From CBDFFW01 sp965246945 (GTDB lineage Bacteria; Pseudomonadota; Alphaproteobacteria; UBA11073), in contig CBDFFW010000001.1 in NCBI GenBank assembly GCA_965246945.1, forward strand, positions 1-64,000: 64,000 nucleotides of DNA, given 5' to 3'. Numbering within the stretch: position 1 is the stretch's first letter; every line of letters begins with the position of its first letter. Below the pieces are notes generated by a model that worked only from the letters and a program-made list of their open reading frames with translations, was not told the DNA's origin and ran no database searches. Of this stretch, positions 1 to 7,901 are shown in pieces. Made by a program: the position numbers and the translations under genes.

Positions 1-276
1 TGGCACAATATGCGGATGACGGCGGACACCGTGCCGGATATTCAAAAATCGCAAGACTTTCTGGAACAAGATTTAAGTGCCTGCACTTTAGAAGTACGGG
101 ACCGCACCCGTTGGATTGATGCCAATGATCCGGTTTCCACCAAAGACGGCCATGTGGTGGATGAAAAAGGCACACCGCGTGAATACAGCGATCTGCCGAA
201 TGTGTATGAGCTCAGCCAATGCATGGAAAAACGCGGCTGGGTGAAACTGCAACATTACTATACCATTCCCTATTAG
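1..276 (+). CDS. Hypothetical protein, left-truncated by the window edge
   Basis: The reading frame is open from base 1 to the TAG at 274-276. The first ATG is at 10, but the three codons before it are also open, so the true start may lie outside the window. The visible C-terminal part (about 90 residues) is hydrophilic and rich in Asp, Glu and Arg, has two Cys residues and ends in Tyr-Tyr-Thr-Ile-Pro-Tyr. I do not recognise the family. It ends 17 bases before an exported SH3 protein on the same strand, so the two are probably co-transcribed and this may also be an envelope protein; that is inference from position only. Confidence 0.5.
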   Translation, partial: WHNMRMTADTVPDIQKSQDFLEQDLSACTLEVRDRTRWIDANDPVSTKDGHVVDEKGTPREYSDLPNVYELSQCMEKRGWVKLQHYYTIPY

Positions 277-293
277 GGCGCGAAGGTTGCCAA

Positions 294-851
294 ATGTCGC
301 GTATCGTTGGATTGGTTTTAGCGGGATTGTTGTTGGCGTTGCCGGTTTATGCGTCAGCAGCTGAAGATAAAAGCACGCCCGTAGAAACTACGAAAGACGA
401 AGCCGCGCCGAAAGAAAAAGATGGCGTGGAAGCACCCAATAATGTGTTGCCACTGCCACGCTTTGCAAGTTTGCGTAGCAATAAAGTGTTTAGCCGCGCG
501 GGCCCGGGCAAGCGTTATCCGATTGAATGGGAATATCATTTAAAAGGTGCACCGGTGGAAATTGTGGCCGAGTTTGATTATTGGCGGCGCATTAAAGATT
601 GGCAGGGCAGCCTATCTTGGGTGCATAAATCCATGTTGATTGGCCGGCGCGGAGTTTATGTAACACATGATACCTTGCTGCGGCGCGGCGAAACCAGCGA
701 GAGCGGCGGTATTGCCAAAGTTAAAAAAGGCGCGTTTGGCCAATTGGTGGCATGCCAAGCGCACGCTTGTGAAATTGATTTTAGTATCCGCCAAGGCTGG
801 CTACCCCGTAGCGTGATTTGGGGCGTGTATGATAAAGAACTGATTAAATAG
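294..851 (+). CDS. Exported SH3-like domain protein
   Basis: A 185-residue protein. The ATG at 294 is chosen because translation from it begins with a clear signal peptide (MSRIVGLVLAGLLLALPVYA, likely cut after Ala-Ser-Ala); a longer frame from 219 would bury it. After a charged Lys/Glu/Pro linker comes the conserved block starting LPLPRFASLRSNKV, with RAGPGKRYPIEW, then WRRIKDWQGSLSWVHKSML. This is the pattern of the alphaproteobacterial bacterial-SH3 family (SH3_4 type). Such proteins are periplasmic and are thought to bind peptidoglycan or peptide; the ligand here is unknown. The family call is firm, the function is not. Confidence 0.85.
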   Translation: MSRIVGLVLAGLLLALPVYASAAEDKSTPVETTKDEAAPKEKDGVEAPNNVLPLPRFASLRSNKVFSRAGPGKRYPIEWEYHLKGAPVEIVAEFDYWRRIKDWQGSLSWVHKSMLIGRRGVYVTHDTLLRRGETSESGGIAKVKKGAFGQLVACQAHACEIDFSIRQGWLPRSVIWGVYDKELIK

Positions 852-862
852 TAAGCAAACGA

Positions 863-914
863 CCTCATCCTGAATAGAATGCGATACGCGGCGATGCCGC
901 TACTCAGGATGAGG
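863..914. repeat. REP-like palindromic intergenic element
   Basis: The arm CCTCATCCTGA (863-873) is matched by TCAGGATGAGG (904-914), with a GC-rich, partly self-complementary centre. It fills the short gap between the convergent SH3 and enoyl-CoA hydratase genes. CCTCATCCTGA-type palindromes are common intergenic repeats in alphaproteobacteria. It could also act as a bidirectional transcription stop, although it has no T-tract. No second copy was seen in this window. Confidence 0.6.
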
Positions 915-936
915 CCATAAGAATTTTAACTTCAGT

Positions 937-1713
937 TTACTGATCTTTAAACACGGCTGCGCGTTTTTCCGTAAACGCGGCCATGCCTTCTTTTTGATCT
1001 TCCAGTGCAAAAGTGCTGTAAAATAAACGGCGTTCGAATTTCACACCGTCACACAGCGTATGATTGAAGGCTGCATTCACGGCTTCTTTGGCCAACATCA
1101 CAGCCGGTGCCGAGAAAGTCGCAATTTTATTGGCCATTTCCAATGCCGCCGTTTGCAATTCTGCTAATGGCACCACTTTGGCCACCAAGCCTGCTACTTC
1201 CGCTTCATCTGCTTTCATCATGCGGCCGGTTAAAATCATTTCCATGGCTTTGGCTTTGCCAATGGCACGGGTTAAACGTTGGGTGCCGCCAGCGCCTGGG
1301 ATGATCCCCAAGGAAATTTCGGGCTGGCCGAATTTGGCATTATCAGCGGCAATAATAATATCGCACATCATGGCCAATTCGCAGCCACCACCTAAAGCAA
1401 AACCAGAAACCGCAGCAATGGTCGGTTTGCGGAATTTAGTGAGGCGTTCCCAGGTTTTCGTGATAAAATCTGATTTGTAAGCGGAAGCAAAACTGTTCCC
1501 CGCCATTTCTTTAATATCCGCGCCGGCGGCAAATGCTTTTTCGCTGCCGGTGATCAGTACCACACGAACATCATCATTGGTTTCCGCACTTTCCAGCACT
1601 TCATTAAGTTCAGTGAGCAAACTGGTCGCCAGTGCATTCATGGCCGCCGGGCGGTTTAACTGCACCACCAATACTTTGTCTTTTTGCTCAACAATAATGT
1701 TCTCATAGGTCAT
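937..1713 (-). CDS. Enoyl-CoA hydratase/isomerase family protein
   Basis: A 258-residue crotonase-fold protein, the normal length for short-chain enoyl-CoA hydratase, which hydrates trans-2-enoyl-CoA to 3-hydroxyacyl-CoA in beta-oxidation or butyrate/PHB metabolism. It starts MTYENIIVEQKDK after a good Shine-Dalgarno (GGAG); a longer in-frame start at 1779 has no such support. Visible motifs are AFAAGADIKEM (oxyanion region), SGFALGGGCELAMMCD, and AKFGQPEISLGIIPGAGGTQ. Both catalytic Glu residues of the hydratase subgroup are present. The gene stands alone on the minus strand, so the specific pathway cannot be fixed from context. Confidence 0.93.
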   Translation of the reverse strand: MTYENIIVEQKDKVLVVQLNRPAAMNALATSLLTELNEVLESAETNDDVRVVLITGSEKAFAAGADIKEMAGNSFASAYKSDFITKTWERLTKFRKPTIAAVSGFALGGGCELAMMCDIIIAADNAKFGQPEISLGIIPGAGGTQRLTRAIGKAKAMEMILTGRMMKADEAEVAGLVAKVVPLAELQTAALEMANKIATFSAPAVMLAKEAVNAAFNHTLCDGVKFERRLFYSTFALEDQKEGMAAFTEKRAAVFKDQ

Positions 1714-1824
1714 TTCGAGATTCTCCTGTTGCCAAGATACTGCCAAGCCAAGCCTTAACAAGGCGTTAATACAGCTCATTATGTAAGTATTTCTTTAAGA
1801 TGTGGCTTATGCTATGGCTAGGGC

Positions 1825-2445
1825 ATGGCTTTAACGGAAACAGATATTGCAGAAATTAAGTTATTTTTGATTGGCGCAGTCACGTCGTCAACAATTAATG
1901 GTGCGTTTGAAGTTGGTAAGATCGCCCGTAATGGTCAAAATTTGCAGGATATTTTGCCGCAAAATCCAGCAGCGTGGGCCGATGCCATTTATGCCACCAC
2001 GGCTACTGCTTTTGGTGGTGGTAACATGGCTTATTCTGGGGCTGAATATGTTGAAATGTTAGCAACACCGTCTGGTCCGATGCGCGAATTGCATAAACAA
2101 AAATGCATAGAATATGGTTTGCTGGGTATCAGTTGTCACTTGCTAGCTGCTGTTAGTAATAGTCAGCAAGTTATGCAAACTGCACATGCAAAATACGATG
2201 CATTGCCAAGCGGTAAACGGCGTGCCGGCACCACGGTTGCAGCAATTGCCGCAGCAGGTATTTTAGCTGCTGGCATTAAACAGCGGGCAAGCGGTTTAAA
2301 ATATCCAGATAAAAGCTTGGGAAAAAGGCAAGCTTTTCAAAAAAGCACTCCGATGCTTGCGATTGGCCTAGTCGGACTTGCAACCGCAGCATTATTTGGG
2401 GCAACCGTGAACAAATCTAGCCGGCCGCCTGGAACAACGCTTTAA
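1825..2445 (+). CDS. Hypothetical protein with two hydrophobic segments
   Basis: A 206-residue protein I do not recognise. The N-terminal half is amphipathic and contains a Gly-rich stretch (TATAFGGGNMAYSGAEYVEM). The C-terminal third has two hydrophobic Ala/Gly-rich segments, around residues 132-150 and 176-193, separated by a basic loop, suggesting a membrane-attached C-terminus. Its last four bases overlap the end of the convergent winged-helix gene. There is no neighbour that hints at a role. Confidence 0.6.
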   Translation: MALTETDIAEIKLFLIGAVTSSTINGAFEVGKIARNGQNLQDILPQNPAAWADAIYATTATAFGGGNMAYSGAEYVEMLATPSGPMRELHKQKCIEYGLLGISCHLLAAVSNSQQVMQTAHAKYDALPSGKRRAGTTVAAIAAAGILAAGIKQRASGLKYPDKSLGKRQAFQKSTPMLAIGLVGLATAALFGATVNKSSRPPGTTL

Positions 2446-2948
2446 ATTGTTTTTAAAGCATAGCCTTGCGGTGTAGTAACCAGTAACTGAGGCGTTTCAG
2501 GATTGGTTTCTAGTTTTTGCCGTAAACGCCAGATGAGAGTTTCTACAGTGTGGGTTTGTACATCGGCATGATATTCCCATACTTTTTCCACCAATTCTTC
2601 GCGCGTGACCGGCCGTTGGGCCTGGTATAAATAAAGTAATGTGGCTTGTTCTTTATCAGTGAGGCGTATAATTTCGCCAGCCCGCACCAACAGCATTTGA
2701 TCTGGATCAAACATAAGATTTTGCGTCAATTGAATGGGTGCTAGGACTGCAGGTATAGCATGTTGATTAGCCAAATAATCGAGCACGGCACCCCAGCGCA
2801 ACGGTGCCGACCACGTTTGCAGCAGATTAGCAGCTTTATGCAATTGAAGCTCTGGCCAATTATTATTGCTGGCAAAGACAACATGATAATCATCTGCCAG
2901 TTTAGTAAATGGATAAAGCGCCAATTGCTGGGCCAGCAAATCTGTCAT
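2442..2948 (-). CDS. OmpR-type winged-helix DNA-binding protein
   Basis: A 168-residue protein. Residues about 90-166 form a Trans_reg_C winged helix: IIRLTDKEQATLLYLYQ, then TREELVEKVWEYHADVQTHT, VETLIWRLRQKLE and the wing with LLVTTPQGYALK. The first 85 residues look like a shortened, degenerate receiver-like domain; no phospho-acceptor Asp pattern is visible and no histidine kinase lies nearby. It is probably a phosphorylation-independent transcription factor. It lies downstream of rpoH on the same strand, separated by about 106 bases with a hairpin. Targets are unknown. Confidence 0.8.
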   Translation of the reverse strand: MTDLLAQQLALYPFTKLADDYHVVFASNNNWPELQLHKAANLLQTWSAPLRWGAVLDYLANQHAIPAVLAPIQLTQNLMFDPDQMLLVRAGEIIRLTDKEQATLLYLYQAQRPVTREELVEKVWEYHADVQTHTVETLIWRLRQKLETNPETPQLLVTTPQGYALKTI

Positions 2949-2967
2949 TTATCTATTAAGCAGAAAC

Positions 2968-2988
2968 TGGCGGTTGGGGCTACCGCCA
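2968..2988. terminator. Hairpin between rpoH and the winged-helix gene
   Basis: A perfect 7-bp stem (TGGCGGT at 2968-2974 and ACCGCCA at 2982-2988) with a 7-base loop lies in the gap between two minus-strand genes. There is no T-tract on the minus strand, so it is at best a weak terminator or an mRNA-processing/stabilising hairpin. Confidence 0.3.
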
Positions 2989-3054
2989 AATTACACTTTT
3001 CGGCATCGTATATTTATGCCGCAAGTTACGCTTAAGCGAAAATGTGCGCATAAG

Positions 3055-3942
3055 TTACGCCGCTTCTGCAAATAAATCAGATGGATTTTTGACCAGGCGG
3101 TTGAGCGCCGTGCGCATTTTTTCCATGGCCCGTTGCTCCAACTGGCGCACGCGTTCTTTTGAAACACCCATTTTTGCGCCCAAGGCTTCCAAAGTAATGC
3201 CATCTTCAGTTAACCGGCGGGCCGCGATGATTTGCTGTTCACGCGGGGAAAGTGAATCCATCGCCTGCGCGATTAGTTTTTGCTGCCGGCGCTGATCGGT
3301 TAGTTCAATTACCATCGCTTCGGGGGAAGCTGCGGCATCGGCGACAAAATCTTGCAATTCGCTATCGCCATCTTCGCCCACGGTGATATTCAATGATTGA
3401 TCGCCGCCGCCGAGACGGGCAGACATTTCCTGGACCTCATTTAACGGCACGCCCAAAGCTTTAGCGACAGCTTCGCTCACCGTTTCATCAATCTTCGTGT
3501 CCACTTTGCGTTCCAACAAACCTTGAATGCGGCGTAAATTGAAAAATAGCGATTTCTGACTGGCCGTTGTACCGGTGCGCACGATTGACCAGTTGCGTAG
3601 CACAAAATCTTGGATGTAAGAACGGATCCACCAAGATGCATAAGTTGAAAAGCGCAATTCACGTGCTGGTTCAAACCGGTCAGCAGCTTTTAGTAAACCC
3701 AGAGTACCTTCCTGAATAAGATCGCTATTGGCCAAACCGTAATGTTTAAAACGGGCAGCAATAGCCACCACTAAACGCAGGTAAGATTGGATCAATTCGT
3801 TTAACGCGCGCTGGTCCTTTTTATCACGCCACAAAGTCGCCAAAGCTAATTCATGGTCTTTTTCCAGCACAGGGGCTTGCATGGCGGTGCGAATAAATTG
3901 CGTTTGCGCTTTTTTAGATTGGGTGTCTTCAATGTTTTGCAT
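3055..3942 (-). CDS. rpoH: RNA polymerase sigma-32 factor (heat-shock sigma)
   Basis: About 295 residues, the usual RpoH length. It directs RNA polymerase to heat-shock promoters. Region 2 is clear (YLRLVVAIAARFKHYGLA, DLIQEGTLGLLKAADRFEP, FSTYASWWIRSYIQDFVLR), followed by the RpoH box QKSLFFNLRR that separates RpoH from RpoD. Region 4 has DSLSPREQQIIAARRL and a helix-turn-helix (TLEALGAKMGVSKERVRQLE). ATG at 3942 is taken; a GTG two codons upstream is possible. Its mRNA leader is AT-rich and could carry the temperature-dependent control known for rpoH, but I did not see a definite structure. Confidence 0.96.
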   Translation of the reverse strand: MQNIEDTQSKKAQTQFIRTAMQAPVLEKDHELALATLWRDKKDQRALNELIQSYLRLVVAIAARFKHYGLANSDLIQEGTLGLLKAADRFEPARELRFSTYASWWIRSYIQDFVLRNWSIVRTGTTASQKSLFFNLRRIQGLLERKVDTKIDETVSEAVAKALGVPLNEVQEMSARLGGGDQSLNITVGEDGDSELQDFVADAAASPEAMVIELTDQRRQQKLIAQAMDSLSPREQQIIAARRLTEDGITLEALGAKMGVSKERVRQLEQRAMEKMRTALNRLVKNPSDLFAEAA

Positions 3943-4022
3943 ATCCACAATACGAGGCTACAACACCGGCGGATCACAATTTATATAAATTTTATCAGTG
4001 CTTTATGGATAATTTATAAGTA

Positions 4023-4703
4023 TTACCAGGCTGAGCACAAAGACTGCACACGGGCGTATTCACTTGGCGTATCCACATTGGTCTGCAAAGTTTCCCGTTC
4101 AGCCGACAAGGTTTTCATGACATTGTCTAAGGTTTTACCGAGCATGGCCTGCATGCGTTTGCTCATTTCCTGAGTGGCAGTAGTGGGCACAGGATTGGCG
4201 GATAATAAACCCTGGGCTGAACTGGCCAACGTGTTTTGAAAAATCGGAATATATTTGCGGATGGCATTTTGATCCGTTGCGACATGCTTACCTTCATGTT
4301 GCAAGACCGCTTTGAAATTGCAGCTGCCTCGCTGATATTCATTGGCAATCAAGATGGTGGGTTGGTATTTGATGGAGACCACGATTTTACTGGGGCGGAT
4401 GCAGGTAGCGCCGCCTTGGCTTTCCGTGGCGAATTCCATCTGCATTTGGGAATTGATTAGCCCTTCGGTTAAACCCCCAACCTCCCCGCCGCTGCCATGA
4501 ATGGCGCTGGAAGCAGCCAATAAACCACTGGCACGCGCGTTCAATTGGGCTTGGGTAATGGTGATATTATATTGAATGGGATCTTGCTTGGCGATCACCT
4601 GAATTTGCGGTGGCACATTGGTGGCGCAGGCCAATGCCCAGGCCTGCGGGGCCCAGAACAGCGCTATTAAGGCGAACAAGCCCAAATTGATTCGAAAACG
4701 CAC
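4023..4703 (-). CDS. Exported protein with HExxH metal-binding motif (DUF922-like)
   Basis: A 226-residue protein starting at GTG 4703, with a signal peptide (ALIALFWAPQAWA) followed directly by a Cys-containing mature region. Near residue 137 it has AVLQHEGKHVATD; HEGKH fits the HExxH zinc motif of metallopeptidases. The mature protein contains several Cys (ACATN, ATCIR, GSCNF, LCSAW), suggesting periplasmic disulfides. It resembles the DUF922-type predicted zinc proteases, which share a late HExxH and no known substrate. Protease activity is inference. It is flanked by rpoH and a membrane protein on the same strand. Confidence 0.6.
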   Translation of the reverse strand: MRFRINLGLFALIALFWAPQAWALACATNVPPQIQVIAKQDPIQYNITITQAQLNARASGLLAASSAIHGSGGEVGGLTEGLINSQMQMEFATESQGGATCIRPSKIVVSIKYQPTILIANEYQRGSCNFKAVLQHEGKHVATDQNAIRKYIPIFQNTLASSAQGLLSANPVPTTATQEMSKRMQAMLGKTLDNVMKTLSAERETLQTNVDTPSEYARVQSLCSAW

Positions 4704-4737
4704 AGCCTCATTATATAGGGCAAGTTTGACGAAAATC

Positions 4738-5337
4738 TTAAGAATTTGCGCTTAAAGTCATGGCCAGCACAATTTGCACCAGTTTCACCAGCAGGAAAAT
4801 CCGCCAGGTATCACCATTGCCTATATTAAACACATACTTAATTTGCCGCCATTCCAGATTAATCAGGGCAATCGACAAGGTAGCCATAATAGCCATGGCC
4901 CAAAAACCCACCCCCGCTAAACTGGCAAAAAACATCGCAATTGGTAGCAACATGCTTTGCCATAAATACATATAATTGGCCGTAATCACATATGCCCGCA
5001 ATTCGGACACATTGCGGCGCGCTGGGGAAATGGCATAAACCAATAAATAACTCGCCAGCAACATAATCGCCTGAATAATGAATTGTTTGGCAATCATCAC
5101 CGGCATGGAAGCGCTAAGATCCACATCCAAGCCCACCAAAAAGCTGCGGGCGACGATGGGAAACACAAAGCCCATTGGGAACCACACCAAAGGTCCAACT
5201 ACTGAAAAAATTAATGCCGGCAGGCTTATATTCAGCTGATCCCGCGCAGCGCGATTGCCCATCAGCAATGACAGCGTTAGCCAGCTGTTATGGCGGCTTA
5301 ATCCGGTAATGTCGTGAGCAGGGCTGATAACCGTCAT
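4738..5337 (-). CDS. Multi-pass membrane protein of unknown function
   Basis: About 199 residues from the ATG at 5337 (a TTG start at 5373 overlapping the end of dapE is possible). I count about five hydrophobic segments: LPALIFSVVGPLVWF, QFIIQAIMLLASYLLVYAI, a segment around YLWQSMLLPIAMFFASLAG, WAMAIMATLSIALINL, and IFLLVKLVQIVLAM. The arrangement is reminiscent of Yip1-type small membrane proteins, but I cannot assign a family with certainty. It directly follows dapE and is probably co-transcribed with it. Confidence 0.6.
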   Translation of the reverse strand: MTVISPAHDITGLSRHNSWLTLSLLMGNRAARDQLNISLPALIFSVVGPLVWFPMGFVFPIVARSFLVGLDVDLSASMPVMIAKQFIIQAIMLLASYLLVYAISPARRNVSELRAYVITANYMYLWQSMLLPIAMFFASLAGVGFWAMAIMATLSIALINLEWRQIKYVFNIGNGDTWRIFLLVKLVQIVLAMTLSANS

Positions 5338-5356
5338 ATTTATCTTATAAAGCGAT

Positions 5357-6517
5357 TTACGTGCAAAGCTCAATAAAGCGCTGATAGATTTGTGTCAGCT
5401 GCTGCAAATCGGCAATGGGCGCATGTTCATCGACCTGATGGGCGGTGCCGTTTAGCAACCCGAATTCCATGACCGGACAATAAGCCTGAATAAACCGCGC
5501 ATCAGATGTCCCGCCACCACAATCCAATTGCGGTATTAGACCAGTTATTTCTTGGATCGCCCGACTAAGCGTTTCGGTCAGTTTGCCTGGCTGGGTGATA
5601 AAGGCAGGCGCATTTTGATAGGTGGAGATTTTAATCGCGGCATTTGGATATAGTTCTTTGGCTGCGGCAGCTGCCATTTGCAGCCAGCTTTGCAATGCAG
5701 TTTCGTTATAACTGGGATTGAATCGCACATTACCTTCGGCGGCACAGCTTGCTGGCACTAGATTGCGCGCGGTTTCACCCAATGTTTCAATTCTGGTAAT
5801 TTGCCAGCTGCTGATGGGGAAGTGATCAGCCGGTTGATCCAGCGGATGCTGCCGCAGATATTCCAAAAAATACGCTAACACCGCATGCGGATTTAAGGTG
5901 CGTTCTGGATAGGCGGCATGCCCTTGCTGGCCGTGGATATTGATGTTGAAGTTGCAACTGCCACGCCGGCCGATGCGAATGGTATCGCCCAATTGTTTGG
6001 TGCAGCTCGGTTCTGCCACCAGACAAAAATCGGGTAATTGCTGGCGTGTTTTCAGCCACTTTAACATCGGCGCAGTGCCGTTTAGGGCAGTGGCTTCTTC
6101 ATCGCCGGTAATGAGAAAAGAGATGGTACCAGGATAATCCGGTTGCTCAGTGAAAATAGTATTAGCGGCGGCAATAAAAGCGCCAATGCAGCCTTTCATA
6201 TCCACCATGCCGCGGCCAAATAAAATGCCGTTTTCGATGGTGCCCGCGAACGGCGGATGCTGCCAGGCCTCACGGTCACCGGCGGGCACCACATCCACAT
6301 GGCCGGCAAAACACAGATGTTTACCTGTTTTCTTACCCCGCCAAGCAAACAAATTTTCAACCGGCACATGGTGATACTGATTGATTTTCACGCGTTCAAC
6401 TTGCCAGCCCTGGCCTTGCAAATAGCCGCTTAACCAATCGAAAATGGGTGGGCTGGCGGGGGTAACACTTTCAAAACCCAATAAGCGCTGGGTTAACTCA
6501 ACAACATCAAAAGACAT
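5357..6517 (-). CDS. dapE: Succinyl-diaminopimelate desuccinylase
   Basis: A 386-residue M20-family metallohydrolase. It cleaves N-succinyl-LL-2,6-diaminopimelate to LL-DAP and succinate in lysine and peptidoglycan precursor synthesis. The di-zinc site is visible: AGHVDVVPAGD (His73, Asp75), the bridging Asp in GMVDMKGCIGAF, the catalytic Glu pair in ITGDEEATA, and the final His in LNGTAHQVDEHAP. The mid-protein lid/dimer domain has GRRGSCNFNINIHGQQGHAAYPE. The length matches the proteobacterial family. It stands apart from other dap genes. Confidence 0.95.
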   Translation of the reverse strand: MSFDVVELTQRLLGFESVTPASPPIFDWLSGYLQGQGWQVERVKINQYHHVPVENLFAWRGKKTGKHLCFAGHVDVVPAGDREAWQHPPFAGTIENGILFGRGMVDMKGCIGAFIAAANTIFTEQPDYPGTISFLITGDEEATALNGTAPMLKWLKTRQQLPDFCLVAEPSCTKQLGDTIRIGRRGSCNFNINIHGQQGHAAYPERTLNPHAVLAYFLEYLRQHPLDQPADHFPISSWQITRIETLGETARNLVPASCAAEGNVRFNPSYNETALQSWLQMAAAAAKELYPNAAIKISTYQNAPAFITQPGKLTETLSRAIQEITGLIPQLDCGGGTSDARFIQAYCPVMEFGLLNGTAHQVDEHAPIADLQQLTQIYQRFIELCT

Positions 6518-6583
6518 TTGATTAAATTAGCGCACTGTTTAGCCAATGTAATTCACTATGCGTAAAATTTAACTTCTTTTAAT

Positions 6584-7810
6584 TTAAGGCTTGCGCAAAA
6601 TGGACATGTTGGTCTGCTGCCGCAAACGTTGATCAATATGCCGGCCTTGGAACAGTGTAATGCCAATTTTTTGGCCAGCTTCAATGGCAGAATTATCATC
6701 GCAGCGGCATAAAATGACGCGGGCTTTTTCATCGCCATCATCCTGCAGGCCCAAATTTTCACTTAATTGCTCAGTGCCAATGGTAACCAGTTCAGGCGAC
6801 CAGTGAATTTTCACGAAATCAAAACCCATTTTTTTACGGTCGATAAATGGTGCTGTTAAATGGGTTAAGCCGTCCAAACAAATTTTATAACCGCGTTCCA
6901 TCAAATAATCGCGGGCAAATAAATAGGCCCCCATATCGGCGAAAATATCGGTCATATGCATTTCAATCACCAACCGGCCCCGCAAATTGGTGCTGACATT
7001 TTGATCGAATTGCTGAAATTCTTCCGATAACACGGTGCTGATATTGCTGTTAAAACTGAATGCCCGTTTGGAAGATTCTCCTTCCGCGCTTAAATAGCTC
7101 AGCATGCGGCGGTCTAAAATGGTGGTGAGATATTGGAATAGCCAGCGATTGCCCTGCAAATCGATATTGGGGGTAATAGCCGCACTCAGCTCATTAATCG
7201 CCACGTAAAGTTCAAAAAACATTGGGCTGAATTTGCCTTTGGGGTCCAACGCACAAATCGGCTGGTTGCGGATTAAATTGGTTAAATTGGTTTGATTGAG
7301 CTGTTCTTCCAACCAGCCCAGTTGATCGGGGTTGATTGGCACCTTCTGCGTAACCGCGCTTTTATCCAAATCTGCCGGAAAACCGGTTTGACTGCTGTGG
7401 TAAAGTTTTTGGGCAAAATCGTACAGTCCTTGGAAATCTTTTTCTAAACCATACCAGGTGCAAAAATTATTGCCTTCAACCAGTTCACTCTGACTGAAAA
7501 CCAGCGGATCATTGCTGAAAGTGTAACGCAGTTTCATCAATGCTTCATCGACCGTATGGCGGGCCTGCAATTTGCCGACATAGACCAAATCCTTGTTACG
7601 CATGCTGAACACACGCCCTTCAGTTTGTTCCAGCAATCGTTCAAAATTGTTTTGGGCAATCCGCAAATGGTGCGGCCGCTGGTTATAGGGCTGCAGCCTT
7701 GATAGATGGCATACAACCGCAAACCGTCCCTCCCGCCGCGCCGATAAGCGCTCGAGATATTCCACCAGTTGAAATTCTGGCGTTTGATGGTGCGGCATTT
7801 GTGTTGCCAT
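6584..7810 (-). CDS. Degenerate EAL-domain protein (probably non-catalytic)
   Basis: A 408-residue protein. The C-terminal half (about 215-405) follows the EAL phosphodiesterase fold: a helix with FELYVAINELSAAI, FSFNSNISTVLS where active enzymes carry the Asn of the active site, LVIEMHMTDIFADM, GYKICLDGLTHLTAP where active enzymes have LDDFGTG, FVKIHW where they have VKID, and TLFQGRHID matching the final QG motif. The EAL signature itself and the DD metal pair are missing, so cyclic-di-GMP hydrolysis is unlikely. The N-terminal 200 residues are unassigned. It could be a cyclic-di-GMP or protein-binding adaptor; that is inference. Confidence 0.7.
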   Translation of the reverse strand: MATQMPHHQTPEFQLVEYLERLSARREGRFAVVCHLSRLQPYNQRPHHLRIAQNNFERLLEQTEGRVFSMRNKDLVYVGKLQARHTVDEALMKLRYTFSNDPLVFSQSELVEGNNFCTWYGLEKDFQGLYDFAQKLYHSSQTGFPADLDKSAVTQKVPINPDQLGWLEEQLNQTNLTNLIRNQPICALDPKGKFSPMFFELYVAINELSAAITPNIDLQGNRWLFQYLTTILDRRMLSYLSAEGESSKRAFSFNSNISTVLSEEFQQFDQNVSTNLRGRLVIEMHMTDIFADMGAYLFARDYLMERGYKICLDGLTHLTAPFIDRKKMGFDFVKIHWSPELVTIGTEQLSENLGLQDDGDEKARVILCRCDDNSAIEAGQKIGITLFQGRHIDQRLRQQTNMSILRKP

Positions 7811-7901
7811 AATCTAAGTTTAGCGGCGCAATCCTTACTTAATTATTAACCGAAACGCACGGCATGGCGCAATTCGTTTTGTTATCCGATATTATTTTAA
7901 G

